This document shows positions 10,437-19,775 of a stretch of DNA of 64,000 nt, one piece after another. The stretch comes from Notolepis coatsorum (taxonomy: Eukaryota > Chordata > Actinopteri > Aulopiformes > Paralepididae). Every line of letters begins with the position of its first letter. Within the stretch, counting starts at the first letter, position 1. Under the pieces are notes generated by a model. The model was not told where the DNA came from. It was given only the letters and a program-made list of their open reading frames with translations, and did no database searches. A program made the position numbers and the translations under genes. The stretch spans positions 17,053,919 to 17,117,918 of the forward strand of contig OZ020593.1 of assembly GCA_963971535.1 (NCBI GenBank). The letters are read 5' to 3'.

Positions 10437-11390
10437 GTGTAACGACGGCGGAGCAGGAGAATGAAGAGAAGTTTACTAGTTCTCAGATCCAGCTTTATTT
10501 CAGAGTCAAAAGTGAAATAACAATGATTCAATGGAAAAATGGATTGTGCAATGATATAAGTGTACTCAAAGTACTATGCCACCTGATCACTTATATCAGA
10601 CTAATCAAAAGGAATGGTCAATGTAGACCCGATGGTCGAGCTTCGTCTGGTGTTGTTGATTTTCTCTGTTGCCTGGTGACAACAAAGGAATCTGGTTTCT
10701 CGTCTGAAAAGCGTCTTCTTCTGTGTTCCTGCTGCCGTCCTCCTGTGGGTCTCTGTGTGGGCTCAAGAAAGCGTGTCTGTGTGTTCGTTCGTCCTCCTGC
10801 CCTCTCTACCTAGAATGCTAGTCTTTAAAGCCTTTACTCCTCCCCTTAGGATCTTACGTCAGAGGGGAGGACCTCTTTAGAAGAGAGAGATTCTGATTGG
10901 CTAAGGCGCCTAGTCGGCCATTTTGAGTAGGCCTGTCGTCTCCTCTGACCCTAGAAGAGGCCGGCTTTAATGTCTCTAAAAAGATATTTCTCTATTTCAC
11001 TTTAGTTAAGGTTTTATACCCCAGTATCTATTTTTATAGTTTAATAATGTAAGATTTTAGCAAGGACTATACTTGATCGTGAATGTTGTCATTTTCTGAT
11101 CGAAATTTGGAACCTTATAACTAAGTTTAGCCTTATTGCTGGTTCTGTGATAAGAACAAAGAAGTCTATATCTTTTTGTTAAATATAGAAGCTTCAACTG
11201 TTTAGCTATTGTTGTCCCTCTTGGTTTTGAGACAGTCCTGTTGTGTTTAATAATTCTTAAGTTAACTTTTCTAATTACCTTGCTGTCTTAGTTAGATTTT
11301 ACAAATGGTGAATAAGCATCTTAAATAATACACTATTTTATAACTGTTTTTACTAGCTCTCCTTAATACGGAGATAGGCCAAATGGTGAC
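10437..11390 (-). mobile_element. Probable solo LTR (boundaries uncertain)
   Basis: Read on the minus strand the region has a promoter-like part with a CCAAT-type box (near 10895) and a TGACGTAA-like site. AATAAAGCTGGATCTGAG then follows at about 10498-10481, and the sequence ends in GTTACA near 10437. This order, promoter then polyadenylation signal then CA end, is that of a retroviral-type LTR. No internal genes are present. The 5' boundary is a guess and the family is unknown. Confidence 0.35.
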
Positions 11391-12233
11391 CTCCTGTTGT
11401 CAGCTTGGTATTTCCTGTTTTGCGGTATCACTGTTGAGTGCCTTAAGGGCCATCCCTTTGTTCTATTCTGGCTTGATCAACAACCACTCTTTTTAGATGC
11501 TATTTCTAGTCCTCCAACAGCTCAGTCCTTTGTTACTAAATTCCAATGTGGGGGGAGAAGACAAAGTCTATGTTTACTGTTACCCCTACTCACTTTGTCT
11601 TCAAGACCTAAATTCTGTTTACTGTGGCAGAGGCCAAAGGACGTGAGAGGGATTGAATCACGCTTCTCAGACCTGCTAGACTACTCTTTTGGTGGCCCAG
11701 CAGAACAATTATCTAAAGTGTGTGCACTGCGTCTTACCCCCAATCCAACCTCTTTCCGGAGCCGTTAACCTATGGGACTCAAGATTCAACCAACATACCC
11801 ATATTTCCATAATAGTTGGACAGTTTGAACAGAGAAATCTACCATAGCATTCAACCTCAATCCCAGGTGTGCACACTGAAGAGGATCCTCCAAACAAAGC
11901 ACCATTGGACACCCAAACAAACTCAACCAGAGAAAAGTGGATTTGGAATTCTCAAGGGAGTTAAGAGACTGACAACACATTCTCAACAGCCCTAACAGAC
12001 CCAGTTTTGAAGCTTACTATAGCCCAAAACTGACACCCCCTCTTTTTTTTTAAAAACACCACCAGAAACGCCTTTTAAGTAAGTGGACCTTAGTCCTTAC
12101 TTCAATCATTTCTTTGTTTTAACCTTTCTCCCCATTTTCCTTTCACAAGTTATCTCCCCCCCCCCCTTACCTATGAGTGAACAGAAATATTAGGAGAAGA
12201 TAAAATACCATCCCTGTGCCCGTGCCGACCCCA
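11391..12233 (+). repeat. Dispersed repeat, second copy
   Basis: The part 11852-12233 matches 22800-23197 with small differences, including the CCCAGGTGTGCACACTGAAG block, a C-tract and the end CTGTGCCCGTGCC. The 22.4-kb copy places this block downstream of a hammerhead-like motif, so the family may be a Penelope-like or retrozyme-like unit. The part 11391-11850 shows no coding or repeat signal that I recognise. Confidence 0.55.
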
Positions 12234-12720
12234 ACAAGATTCTCAACATGCCTATAGAGCTGGTCACTCTACTTCTACTGCCTTGATACAGATGACTGGC
12301 TTAAACTTATAGATAACTCTATGTTGGTGGGAGCTGTGCTGTTAGATTTTAGTGCTGCATTTGATGTGCTGGACCATTCTCTACTGGTTGATAAACTTAA
12401 ATGTTATGGTTTTAACTCTTCTGCTTTAAAGTGGATACTAAGTAGGGGAGCTCCAGTAGCTCACCGCGTACCTCAAACGCTATTTCGGCGTCGGGGACAA
12501 CCGTGCGCGTCACGGATCTGGGGTAGCGAGTTCGACTCCCGGACTAGCCGTATTTTCTCAGAGTGTCTTTCCCCCCATCTATCCCCCCATTCAACCTGTT
12601 TCTGTCGGTCATACTTGACCAGAAAAAGCGATAAACGCGAAAAGAACCAGCTGACTGGTCAAAGTTAAAAAAAATTATAAATAAAAAAAAAAGTGGATAC
12701 TAAGTTATTTGTCCTCTAGA
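12234..12720 (+). pseudogene. LINE reverse transcriptase fragment split by a SINE
   Basis: The frame reads GAVLLDFSAAFDVLDHSLLVDKLKCYGFNSSALKWILS, which is RT motif A of an L2/Rex-like LINE (described here, not joined). After the SINE at 12444-12690 the same coding continues (KWILSYLSSR). Only about 230 bp of the LINE remain; upstream and downstream are unrelated. Confidence 0.75.
12444..12690 (+). mobile_element. tRNA-derived SINE with perfect 15-bp target duplication
   Basis: The element lies between two copies of AAGTGGATACTAAGT (12429-12443 and 12691-12705). It begins GGGGAGCTCCAGTAGCTCAC, a tRNA-like 5' end with an A-box (TAGCTCACCGCG). It has a B-box GAGTTCGACTCCCG near 12528 and ends in an A-rich tail. 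A-tail plus long target duplication indicates L1-type mobilisation. The duplication is intact, so the insertion is relatively young. It differs from the SINE family at 6704. Confidence 0.9.
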
Positions 12721-12983
12721 TCAGTGTTTCTCAACTGGTGGGTCGCGGGGCCATTTTGAGTGGGTCGCGGATGTGTGTGAAAAGAAAAATATTTTTTTTT
12801 TTTTACTTTTTTTTTTCACTACCTATCTTTGTGAAAGTGGCTTCTCAGCTCTGGTCCAGCTGAAGACAAAGCGGAGGAACAGATTGGACATTGAGCATGA
12901 CCTCAGAGTTGCTTTGTCTACCATCACCCCAGACTTTGAGACTCTTGTCAGGAGCAAACATCATCCCATTAATTCCCTGCATG
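12721..12983 (+). pseudogene. hAT transposase C-terminal remnant
   Basis: CAGTGTTTCTCAACTGGTGGGTCGCGG at 12722 is a typical hAT terminal sequence. It is followed by a short frame reading LCESGFSALVQLKTKRRNRL, the end of the hAT dimerisation domain found in ZBED/FAM200-like transposases. The body of the transposase is deleted. A TTAA MITE is inserted at 12984. Confidence 0.7.
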
Positions 12984-12987
12984 TTAA

Positions 12988-13910
12988 CACTTTGATTGCC
13001 TAAGGTTAAATTCATGATATACCATCCGTTGCCAGCTCTATTTAACATGGAGAAGTTCCCCTTCTTTGCAGGGCTATAACTTTTTAAATTCTATTGCTAG
13101 ATTGCCATTATTAGGGCCCATTCAATGTCCTATATGTATTGTTCATGGTGTAGCAACGTTAAACTTTTTCATTCACATATTCATACTAAAATAAGTATAA
13201 GTATGTTTTCATCTCTTTCTGCAGCTTTCTCCAGAACGTGATTTATAGCCCCAAATGCATTATATTGATGATGAAATACAGTTTGATAGCAATCGGTGCG
13301 ATATAAAAAATTTCAACTGGACGTACTTCTGGAAGTTACTACACGTCATCTGATGTTGACCGGATGGGCGAGGGGGCGTTTATAATTCCGTGGGCAGCGT
13401 TATACCATTCATCTAATGTGGGTCATATGTTCATCATAGCAGTTAGTATCGAACACGGTAATACTACACGCTAAAACTCACCCCAGTCTCCTCGGGCCGT
13501 GGAGTAGACAGTTTTCCATTATGGGATGTCGAAATACCCGATCCATTTCCAGGTTGTATAATACGTCCAAATCATGTTGTTTTTTCGAGTTATTTGCACC
13601 GATCGATGTTCACTGTGTGAAGACAGAGTCTCTCTAGCATTAGCGAGTGGTCGGACCCCATATGGAGTGAGTCCTGCCGGGTTAAAGGTTGACATCCGGT
13701 TTTTCGATCTGCCGATCGGCCACCAGATGGCGCTCTTGAACCGCTAGAGGGTTGAGAGGAGCTTTTCAGTGGGTCTCAGGGCTGCGGATGGGAAATATGA
13801 TTCCGATCACAGATTTTTGAAATATTGATATCAAAGACGAGTTACGGCGTCCTCTGCAACTTGAGCATGGCTAGGAAAGACGCCGAAACACGTCATCGGC
13901 AGTTAAAGTG
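12988..13910 (-). mobile_element. TTAA MITE, subfamily B, full length
   Basis: Flanked by TTAA at 12984-12987 and 13911-13914, with ends CACTTTGATTGCC and GGCAGTTAAAGTG. It is the reverse complement of the 9462 copy, including the CTCF-like CCACCAGATGGCGC at 13720-13733 and subterminal GACGCC/CGTC blocks. It interrupts the hAT remnant. No ORF. Confidence 0.8.
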
Positions 13911-13914
13911 TTAA

Positions 13915-14161
13915 GCTAAGAAGTCTGCTAAGAAGGATATATTATTTATTATTATTATTATTATTATTATTTTATTTCATTGTGTTTTTAGCCCTTAGTT
14001 GCACTTTTGTTGCAACCCCAGTTATCCCATTAGTTCCCCCAAACGTAGGTCTGTTATGTTAAGCTAAGAAATCTGCTAAGAAGCATATTATTTATTATTA
14101 TTTTATTTCATTGGGTTTTTAGCCCTAGTTGCACTTTTCTTGCAATCCCAGTTATCCCATT
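13915..14161. repeat. Tandem duplication of ~125 bp, AT-rich
   Basis: Two copies (about 13913-14040 and 14060-14162) begin GTTAAGCTAAGAA.TCTGCTAAGAAG. They contain an ATT-microsatellite of different length and end TTGCAA.CCCAGTTATCCC. No gene. It could be the 3' untranslated part of the hAT remnant or the flank of the retroelement that starts at 14162. Confidence 0.6.
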
Positions 14162-14458
14162 AGTTTTTGAAAAAATTCTAAAAAATTGAGAATAAAAATA
14201 AGAATGAGTCTAGAATAGGGGGTTGTCTGGTGTGTAAAAAAAACTGATATATGTATCTAATTAAAAAAGGTAAAAATTATTAAAAATAATAATAATAATA
14301 GCCTGTGCTTTTCTAAGAGAAAGCAGGGAGGTTATTATTGTAAAAATGGGGGTCTATGTATATAATTGAAGGAGAGGGAAGAATAATATTTTTTTAGTTA
14401 ATAGTAGCCTGTGCTTTTATAAGAGAAAGCAGGGAGGTTATTATTGTAATTGCTGTGT
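14162..14458 (-). repeat. Direct repeat R, copy 2 (3' end of Penelope-like element)
   Basis: About 300 bp almost identical to 19382-19682, same orientation. It contains an internal duplication of GCCTGTGCTTTTCTAAGAGAAAGCAGGGAGG. On the minus strand it begins within the last codons of the RT ORF and forms the 3' UTR. Pseudo-LTR-like direct repeats around the RT are a known feature of Penelope-like elements; that equivalence is inferred. Confidence 0.8.
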
Positions 14459-15361
14459 TATTGTTGGTTTCCTTTCGTCTGTTTTTTTCTGGGGGGGTGG
14501 GAATTTGGATGTGACTAGAAGGTCCTTAAGGGTTTTGTTCCTTCTGTATGCTGAGATGATTTTACATTCTTTTAGTAGTTGTTGGTTTTTTTGTGTTTGG
14601 GTGAAGTTGTTTTTTAGTTGTGTGTTTATGTCTGTGGTGTATTGTGAGTAGGTGGTTATTAGGGGTAGGATTGAGGGTTGCAGTGTTGGTGTGTTTTGTG
14701 GTGTTTTCTTTTTGAGGTAATTCCGTCTTGCCTGTTTTAATTCGTCCCTTGTGTAACCTCTGGTTTCGAGGGCTGTGCATAAGATGTTGTCAGCCTCCTT
14801 TCTGTCTGTGTCTTGGCTGCAGATTCTCTGGAATCTTAGGAATTGGGCCTTGAGGAGTCCCTTGAAGGTGTGTTTCGGGTGGAAACTGTTTCTGTGTAGT
14901 AGTGCGTGGGTATCTGTGGGTTTGAAGAAGACTTTGGTTTCTAAAATCCCGGTTCCCTCGAAATTGGTTCCCTTGTATGTTATTGTGTCAAGGAATTCTA
15001 CCTCGGTTTCATGTGTGATGTATTTAACTGTTATGGAGTCGTGGTGTTGGTTCATTGTGTTTATAAACGTTTGGAATTGGGGGAGGCCGTGTGGCCAGGT
15101 CCCCCAGATATCATCCAGGTATCTGAAGTATTTGGTTGGGAGGTGGGTGCATTTTGGGAAGAGAGTTTCCTCCCATTCTGCCATGTAGATGTCTGCGTAG
15201 GCCGGTGCGAATTTTTTGCCCATTGCTGTGCCTTTTGTTTGCAAGTACCATTTGTCATTGAACATAGTCGTTCCTGGTTAGGCTCAGTTCCAGAAGTGTC
15301 AGGATTGCTGAGTCCGGTCTTTTTCTGTCAGGGTATTTTTTGAAGCAGTTTTGTATTGCTT
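14441..15361 (-). CDS. Penelope-like reverse transcriptase, C-terminal half
   Basis: Reverse transcriptase that would copy the element RNA. From the Met at 15265 the frame gives 274 residues. Motif B is QTKGTAMGKKFAPAYADIYMAE (about 9-30), motif C is FRYLDD at 47-52, and a thumb region SFHPKHTFKGLLKAQFLR is followed by RNKTLKDLLV. GTAMG with YLDD and the HPKH...FLR block is the Penelope signature rather than LINE or LTR RT. The frame continues upstream to 15361, where a MITE inserted at TTAA interrupts it. The ORF stops soon after RNKTLKDLL, so the GIY-YIG endonuclease found in most animal Penelope elements is missing. The half itself has no stops. Confidence 0.8.
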
Positions 15362-15365
15362 TTAA

Positions 15366-16305
15366 CTCTTTCAGTGCCACTCACGAGATTTCTCGTGTTT
15401 TTTTATAGGTGGTTGCTAGCCACTCACGAGATTTCTCGGAATTTTTTTTTTTTAATTTTTTTTTGCGATCTGAAAAAAATGTTCATCACCCGAGCCTACC
15501 CGAGTATTGCCGAGCTGCGCCGGTGATCACTGTGGAAAAAAGCGCCCCCTGTCGTCTCCCAGATGACATAAGTGATTTTGGAATGGACTCAATGAAAATG
15601 AATGGGGAAAAAAATCCGGTACTCCACATTTTCCAGTTCACTGATCCAGCCGGGGTTACTAGAGTTCATTCTGGAGCCTCAGATCTCCGCGGATCATGGA
15701 GAACCACTGTGTCGCGTTGGATCCATACACGTATCGATTTTTTCGAATGGTGATCAGGAATTGGAATATACCAGTTGGATACCATCTGATGTCAGGTAAG
15801 GACTCTATGTTATCAGTGGTAGGATAATCAGAGTAATTTTGATGAAGTTATAAGCTGTTTTGTGAAATCTCTTCTTTCGTTTTCACTGTAAAAGTCCGAG
15901 AGGAAATCAACAAGGCGATTGTCCGCGCGCGGCCGTAATGTGCGTGCGTGCACGTATAATATTGATCATCTAGCGTTTATTTGAAAACGATTCATAAAAA
16001 GGCCGACGAATATCAACGTTGTGGAATATTCCACTAAAAGACGATTTTCATAGAATGCTCCAGAATGAGTTGTTTTTTTATATCAAAACGGGGGCTTTTC
16101 TAACTGCTCTGAAACGGCAACGACGCGATAAAAAAACAATCTGCCTTCACAGCACTGTCTGGAACATAGTCTTTGATAATGCGATGGGCAGATTAGACAC
16201 ATAGCCATAATTTAAAACATAGATTAGGCGATATTAACGTTAACATTGGCGCGGATGGTGGCATTCAAGCGGTAAAATGGAAAACCAGGCATGGCATTTA
16301 AAGAG
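15366..16305 (+). mobile_element. TTAA MITE, subfamily A, full length, inside the RT gene
   Basis: Flanked by TTAA at 15362-15365 and 16306-16309, with termini CTCTTTCAGTGCCA and TGGCATTTAAAGAG. Removing it with one TTAA restores the RT frame (EQGLKAIQNCFKKYP). Two copies of the subterminal palindrome CACGAGATTTCTCGTG lie near the left end. A CTCF-like core is at 15542-15555 on the minus strand. No transposase. Confidence 0.9.
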
Positions 16306-16309
16306 TTAA

Positions 16310-17240
16310 GCCTTGTTCTGTGTTGATGTTTGTGTAAAGGCTATCTACGTCTATTGTGAAGAGGAAGGAGGGTTCCGTTGTTCTGGTGTTTTTGATTTTT
16401 TCGATGAAGTCTCCCGTGTCCTTGATATAGCTTTGGTGTTTGTTGGAGAGTGGGTTCAGGAAGTGGTCTATATATTCAGCTATTGCGTAGCTCTCGCTGT
16501 CGCAGTCCGAGATGATTGGTCTGCCTGCTGGTATTTCGAAGGGGAAGGCCCATTTGTCCGGGGTTTTGTGGATCTTCGGTAGTAGATAGAACGTTCTTGG
16601 TTTAGGGATGAGTGGTCCCCGTAGGTATTCCCCTTGTTTTTCGTTTTGTGTATTAGGTGGTCCAGGATGTGTTTTATTTCCCTACTAGTTTCCTCAAAAA
16701 TGGGGGTTTCCAGAGGTTTGTAGTATTTTGTGTCCTTGAGTTGTCTGTTGGCCTCCTTCTTGTATTGTTCCTTGCTGAGTATTACGATCGCGCTGCCCTT
16801 GTCTGCTGGTTTGATGACTATGTCCTGGTTGTTGGCCAGTTGTGTTAAGGCCTTCTCTTCCGTTTTGGATAAGTTTGGTTTGGTCGTGTTTGGATGTGTC
16901 CGTGTCTTTTTTATTGATTCTAGATTTTTTTTGATTAGGTCGTGGGTTGCCGTGTTGATTTGGCTATCTTTAGGTGTCCAATCCGATGCGTGTACAAATG
17001 GTAGCTTAGTGTTTCTGGTTTTGTTTATGTCCGCGAAAAAGGATCCTAGTTTGATTTGTCTGTGGTGTTGTTCTATGTCGTTTTTTAGTCTTTTTACTTT
17101 GCCTTTATCTGTTCCTTTCGTGGGTACGAAGGAGAGGCCCTTCATGAGGGCGTTGATTTGGTCTGTTGTGGGGTGGAATTCTGGTGCTAGGTTGATTATT
17201 AGTTTTTTCCAGTTTTCTGGAGCGTTTTATTTTTTTTTGT
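16310..17240 (-). pseudogene. Penelope-like reverse transcriptase, N-terminal half (one frameshift)
   Basis: Reads on the minus strand from about 17240 with ENWKKLIINLAPEFHPTT, then GLSFVPT, QDIVIKPADKGSAIVIL (fingers), KPRTFYLLPKIHK, GRPIISDCDSESYAIAEYID, and FTIDVDSLYTNI, which is motif A with the first catalytic Asp. A frameshift near 16570 separates the first from the second part. The remainder of the RT follows at 15361-14441 after the MITE. The N-terminal end is nearly continuous with the SGNH-like frame ending at 17268, which suggests a single SGNH-RT polyprotein before decay. Confidence 0.75.
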
Positions 17241-17267
17241 CAAATTTAGATGTTGGTCCCAATTTTT

Positions 17268-17879
17268 TCAGGTGGCTTTGCCAGTATTTTCTGTCCATTT
17301 CATTTGATTCTTTTGTGTTTTGAAAATTTTGCGTTCTAATTCGGGTATTGCGTGCCCCGTTTGGGTAATCTGTTTGTTTAGAAGTTTCAGATTGCTCAAG
17401 ATTTGAGGTGGTAGTCGGCTGTTTGCGTTGATTAGTGGTATGTGGATCCTAGCGGCCGGGAAGGTGTTTTTGGCTGTTAAGCAGAGTTGTTGTAGGAGTT
17501 TGCTTGATAGTGTGGAGGGTTTTGTTTTCCTGTCGTTCAGGCCGAAGGATAATATTGCGTGTTTGACTATGTCTGTTGTGGGTGTTTGGTATTTTAGGAT
17601 GCGTATGGCATCCCTAATTTTTGCGTCCAGGTAGATGTCTATTTGTACCCGGTTGTTCCCGATGGGTGGTAGTAGGGAAGTGTTGGTGTCCCCTAGGATG
17701 AGGATTTCGCGGGTTGCAATCAGGGGGGTCTTTTCGTACTTCATTGCCCTGTAGCTGTGTTCTGTGATCTGGCTCCGTTCCTCCTCGTTTTGTGGGTCTG
17801 TTGCTATTTTTTTGTTTAAGGGTGTGTTGTGTTTTGGTTTGTACCCTGGTTTCGTGGTCTTTTTTTTAAAAGGGTTCAT
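17268..17879 (-). pseudogene. SGNH-hydrolase-like domain with lost catalytic residues, upstream of RT
   Basis: A 203-residue frame aligns end to end with the C-terminal hydrolase domain of the 649-aa ORF at 19776-21725, at about one third identity by eye. Shared blocks are I-G-D-(S/T)-N, ILSFG.ND and KWTENTG/HWTRQTG. The nucleophile Ser of GDSN is Thr here (GDTN, residue 65), and the D-x-x-H of DHIH is NQMK (191-194), so all but the GxND block is changed. The N-terminal 50 residues are Lys/Pro-rich. A proline-rich coding trace extends further upstream to about 18100 in other frames. It is probably a structural or RNA-binding leftover of a former esterase domain; that role is inferred. Confidence 0.65.
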
Positions 17880-18229
17880 AGTGGGGAGGTGATGCTTCTT
17901 GTCTTCGGGTGGGGGGTGGTTTTTTATCTTGGGGTTGGTTGTTTGTTTGTGTCTTCTCGTCTGTTGGGGTGGTCTTTTCCTGGGTCTTTGTGTTCTGTGT
18001 TGAGTTTGGTATGGCTTGCTTTTCCTCTTCTTTGTGTTTAGAAAAGTATTTCAGTTTAGGTTTTTTTTGTTTTTTTTCCAGCGTTTGTTTTTGTCCCGTT
18101 TGTTTGCGTCAGGGGGACCTTAAGGTGTTGCCCTTATTTTTGGTGGGACCTGACCCAAAGAACCGGACTTGTTGCTGTTCAACCTTTTTGAATATACAGT
18201 TCTTTTTCACGTTTATAGGTTCCTGACCT

Positions 18230-18745
18230 TCTGGAAGGGAGAAGAGGAAAGGAGAGAGGGGGAGAAAGGGGGGGGGAAAGGGGGAGGAATTGAGGAGAGG
18301 AGAGGGGAGGTGTGGTATAAATTAATAAGGTTTGATAGGGTTTCCTCTTGGTTTCCGAGGAGAGGATATATGGTAGTGGGGGATGGGTGTGGGGAGAGGA
18401 ACCATACGGCTGTCCTGGAGGTTGGATGTGAAGGAGAAACCATGTGGTTGTCCTGGTATTGGGTGGGGGAGAGAAACCATATGGCTGGTCTAGAGTTCTC
18501 TTTGTGATGGGGAAGGGGAGTTATGTGGATGTCCTGGCGTTTGGATGGGTATGAGAAATCATACGGTTGTTCTGGAGATGGGATGGGAAGGAGAAACCAT
18601 ATGGTTGTCCTGGAATTGGGTGGGGGAGAGAGAAACCATATGGCTGGTCTAGAGTTCTCTTTGTGAATAGGGAAGGGGAGTTATGTGGATGTCCTGGGGT
18701 TTGGATGGGCATGAGAAACCCTACGTTGTTCTGGAGATGTGACTG
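18230..18745. repeat. Minisatellite with two-level repeat structure
   Basis: A G-rich purine block (18236-18310) is followed by two copies of a ~155-bp unit at about 18437-18592 and 18593-18740. Each copy consists of several ~40-bp submonomers of the form GGTTGTCCTGGAATTGGGTGGGGGAGAGAAACCATAT. Several short frames cross it and are artefacts of the repeat. Between 18746 and 19106 nothing is recognised. Confidence 0.75.
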
Positions 18746-19106
18746 TTTTTTTTATCTGTTATTACTTGTTGTTACTTGTTATTTCTGAATAAAAATGTTG
18801 TTTTGCGTAGTTCAATGTTTGGAGATTGGCTATTTATTTATTTGTAATTTCTAGGTTTTCCGGAGAGAGAGTTTATGATAATAGGGTATGGATGTGGTCA
18901 GTAGTTCCAGATGGTTTGTTTTTTGGACTTTGTCAGTCTCAAACCGTCCTTTGTGGAGTGACATCATTCCTTTATCCTTTAACCCTTTTTATCGTTTTTC
19001 TCTTATCTTTAATCTATGTACGTTTTATAAGATCATACCCGTATTCAAGTATGGGGTCTTAGGGACTAAAATAGTTAAGTCCTCGCGATTTTAAGTATTA
19101 GTTAAA

Positions 19107-19380
19107 AAAGAGGGGGGAGGGGGGGGGGGGAAAGGGGGAGGTCTATAGACCGACAGACAGATCGACCGAGAGACTCAGTCAGACTGACAGACAGAGAGGC
19201 ACACTGCCAGACTGACAGACAAGGACAGACTGACGGACCGAGACAGAGAGGCACACTGCCAGACTTACAGACCAACAGACATATCGACGGACTGACAGGT
19301 AGACATAGGCACATTTGCCAGACTTACAGACCAACAGATCGACTCACAGACTGACAGACAGACAGGTAGGGGGGGGGGGT
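19107..19380. repeat. Poly-G tract and degenerate GACA/GACT minisatellite
   Basis: A G-rich run (19110-19138) is followed by irregular repeats of CAGACTGACAGACAGA type, including a duplicated ~65-bp block with GAGGCACACTGCCAGACT. The low-complexity block ends directly at repeat R. Confidence 0.75.
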
Positions 19381-19381
19381 A

Positions 19382-19682
19382 AGTTTTTGAAAAAATTCTA
19401 AAAAATTGAGAATAAAAATAAGAATGAGTCTAGAATGGGGGGTTGTCCGGTGTGTAAAAAAACCCGGATATATGTATCTAATTAAAAAAAAGAGTAAAAA
19501 TTATTAAAAATAATAATAATAATAGCCTGTGCTTTTCTAAGAGAAAGCAGGGAGGTTATTATTGTAAAAATGGGGGTCTATGTATATAATTGAAGGAGAG
19601 GGAAGAATAATATTTTTTTAGTAAATAGTAGCCTGTGCTTTTATAAGAGAAAGCAGGGAGGTTATTATTGTAATTGCTGTGT
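19382..19682 (-). repeat. Direct repeat R, copy 1
   Basis: Nearly identical, same-orientation copy of 14162-14458, with only a few substitutions and a small indel. It lies just downstream of the 649-aa SGNH ORF on the minus strand. The two R copies are far more similar than the two SGNH domains, so they were homogenised or duplicated recently. Confidence 0.8.
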
Positions 19683-19775
19683 CTTTAGAAAAACAGTTTG
19701 CCCAGTTTTTAGTGTGTGTGGGGTCCTTGAGACTCTGAGCGGTTCGGTCCTTATGGGATGTATTTTTTCTGGGGT

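Noticed and set aside
12444..12560. True tRNA gene
   Set aside because: tRNA-like head of a SINE with A-rich tail and target duplication; the cloverleaf is not complete.
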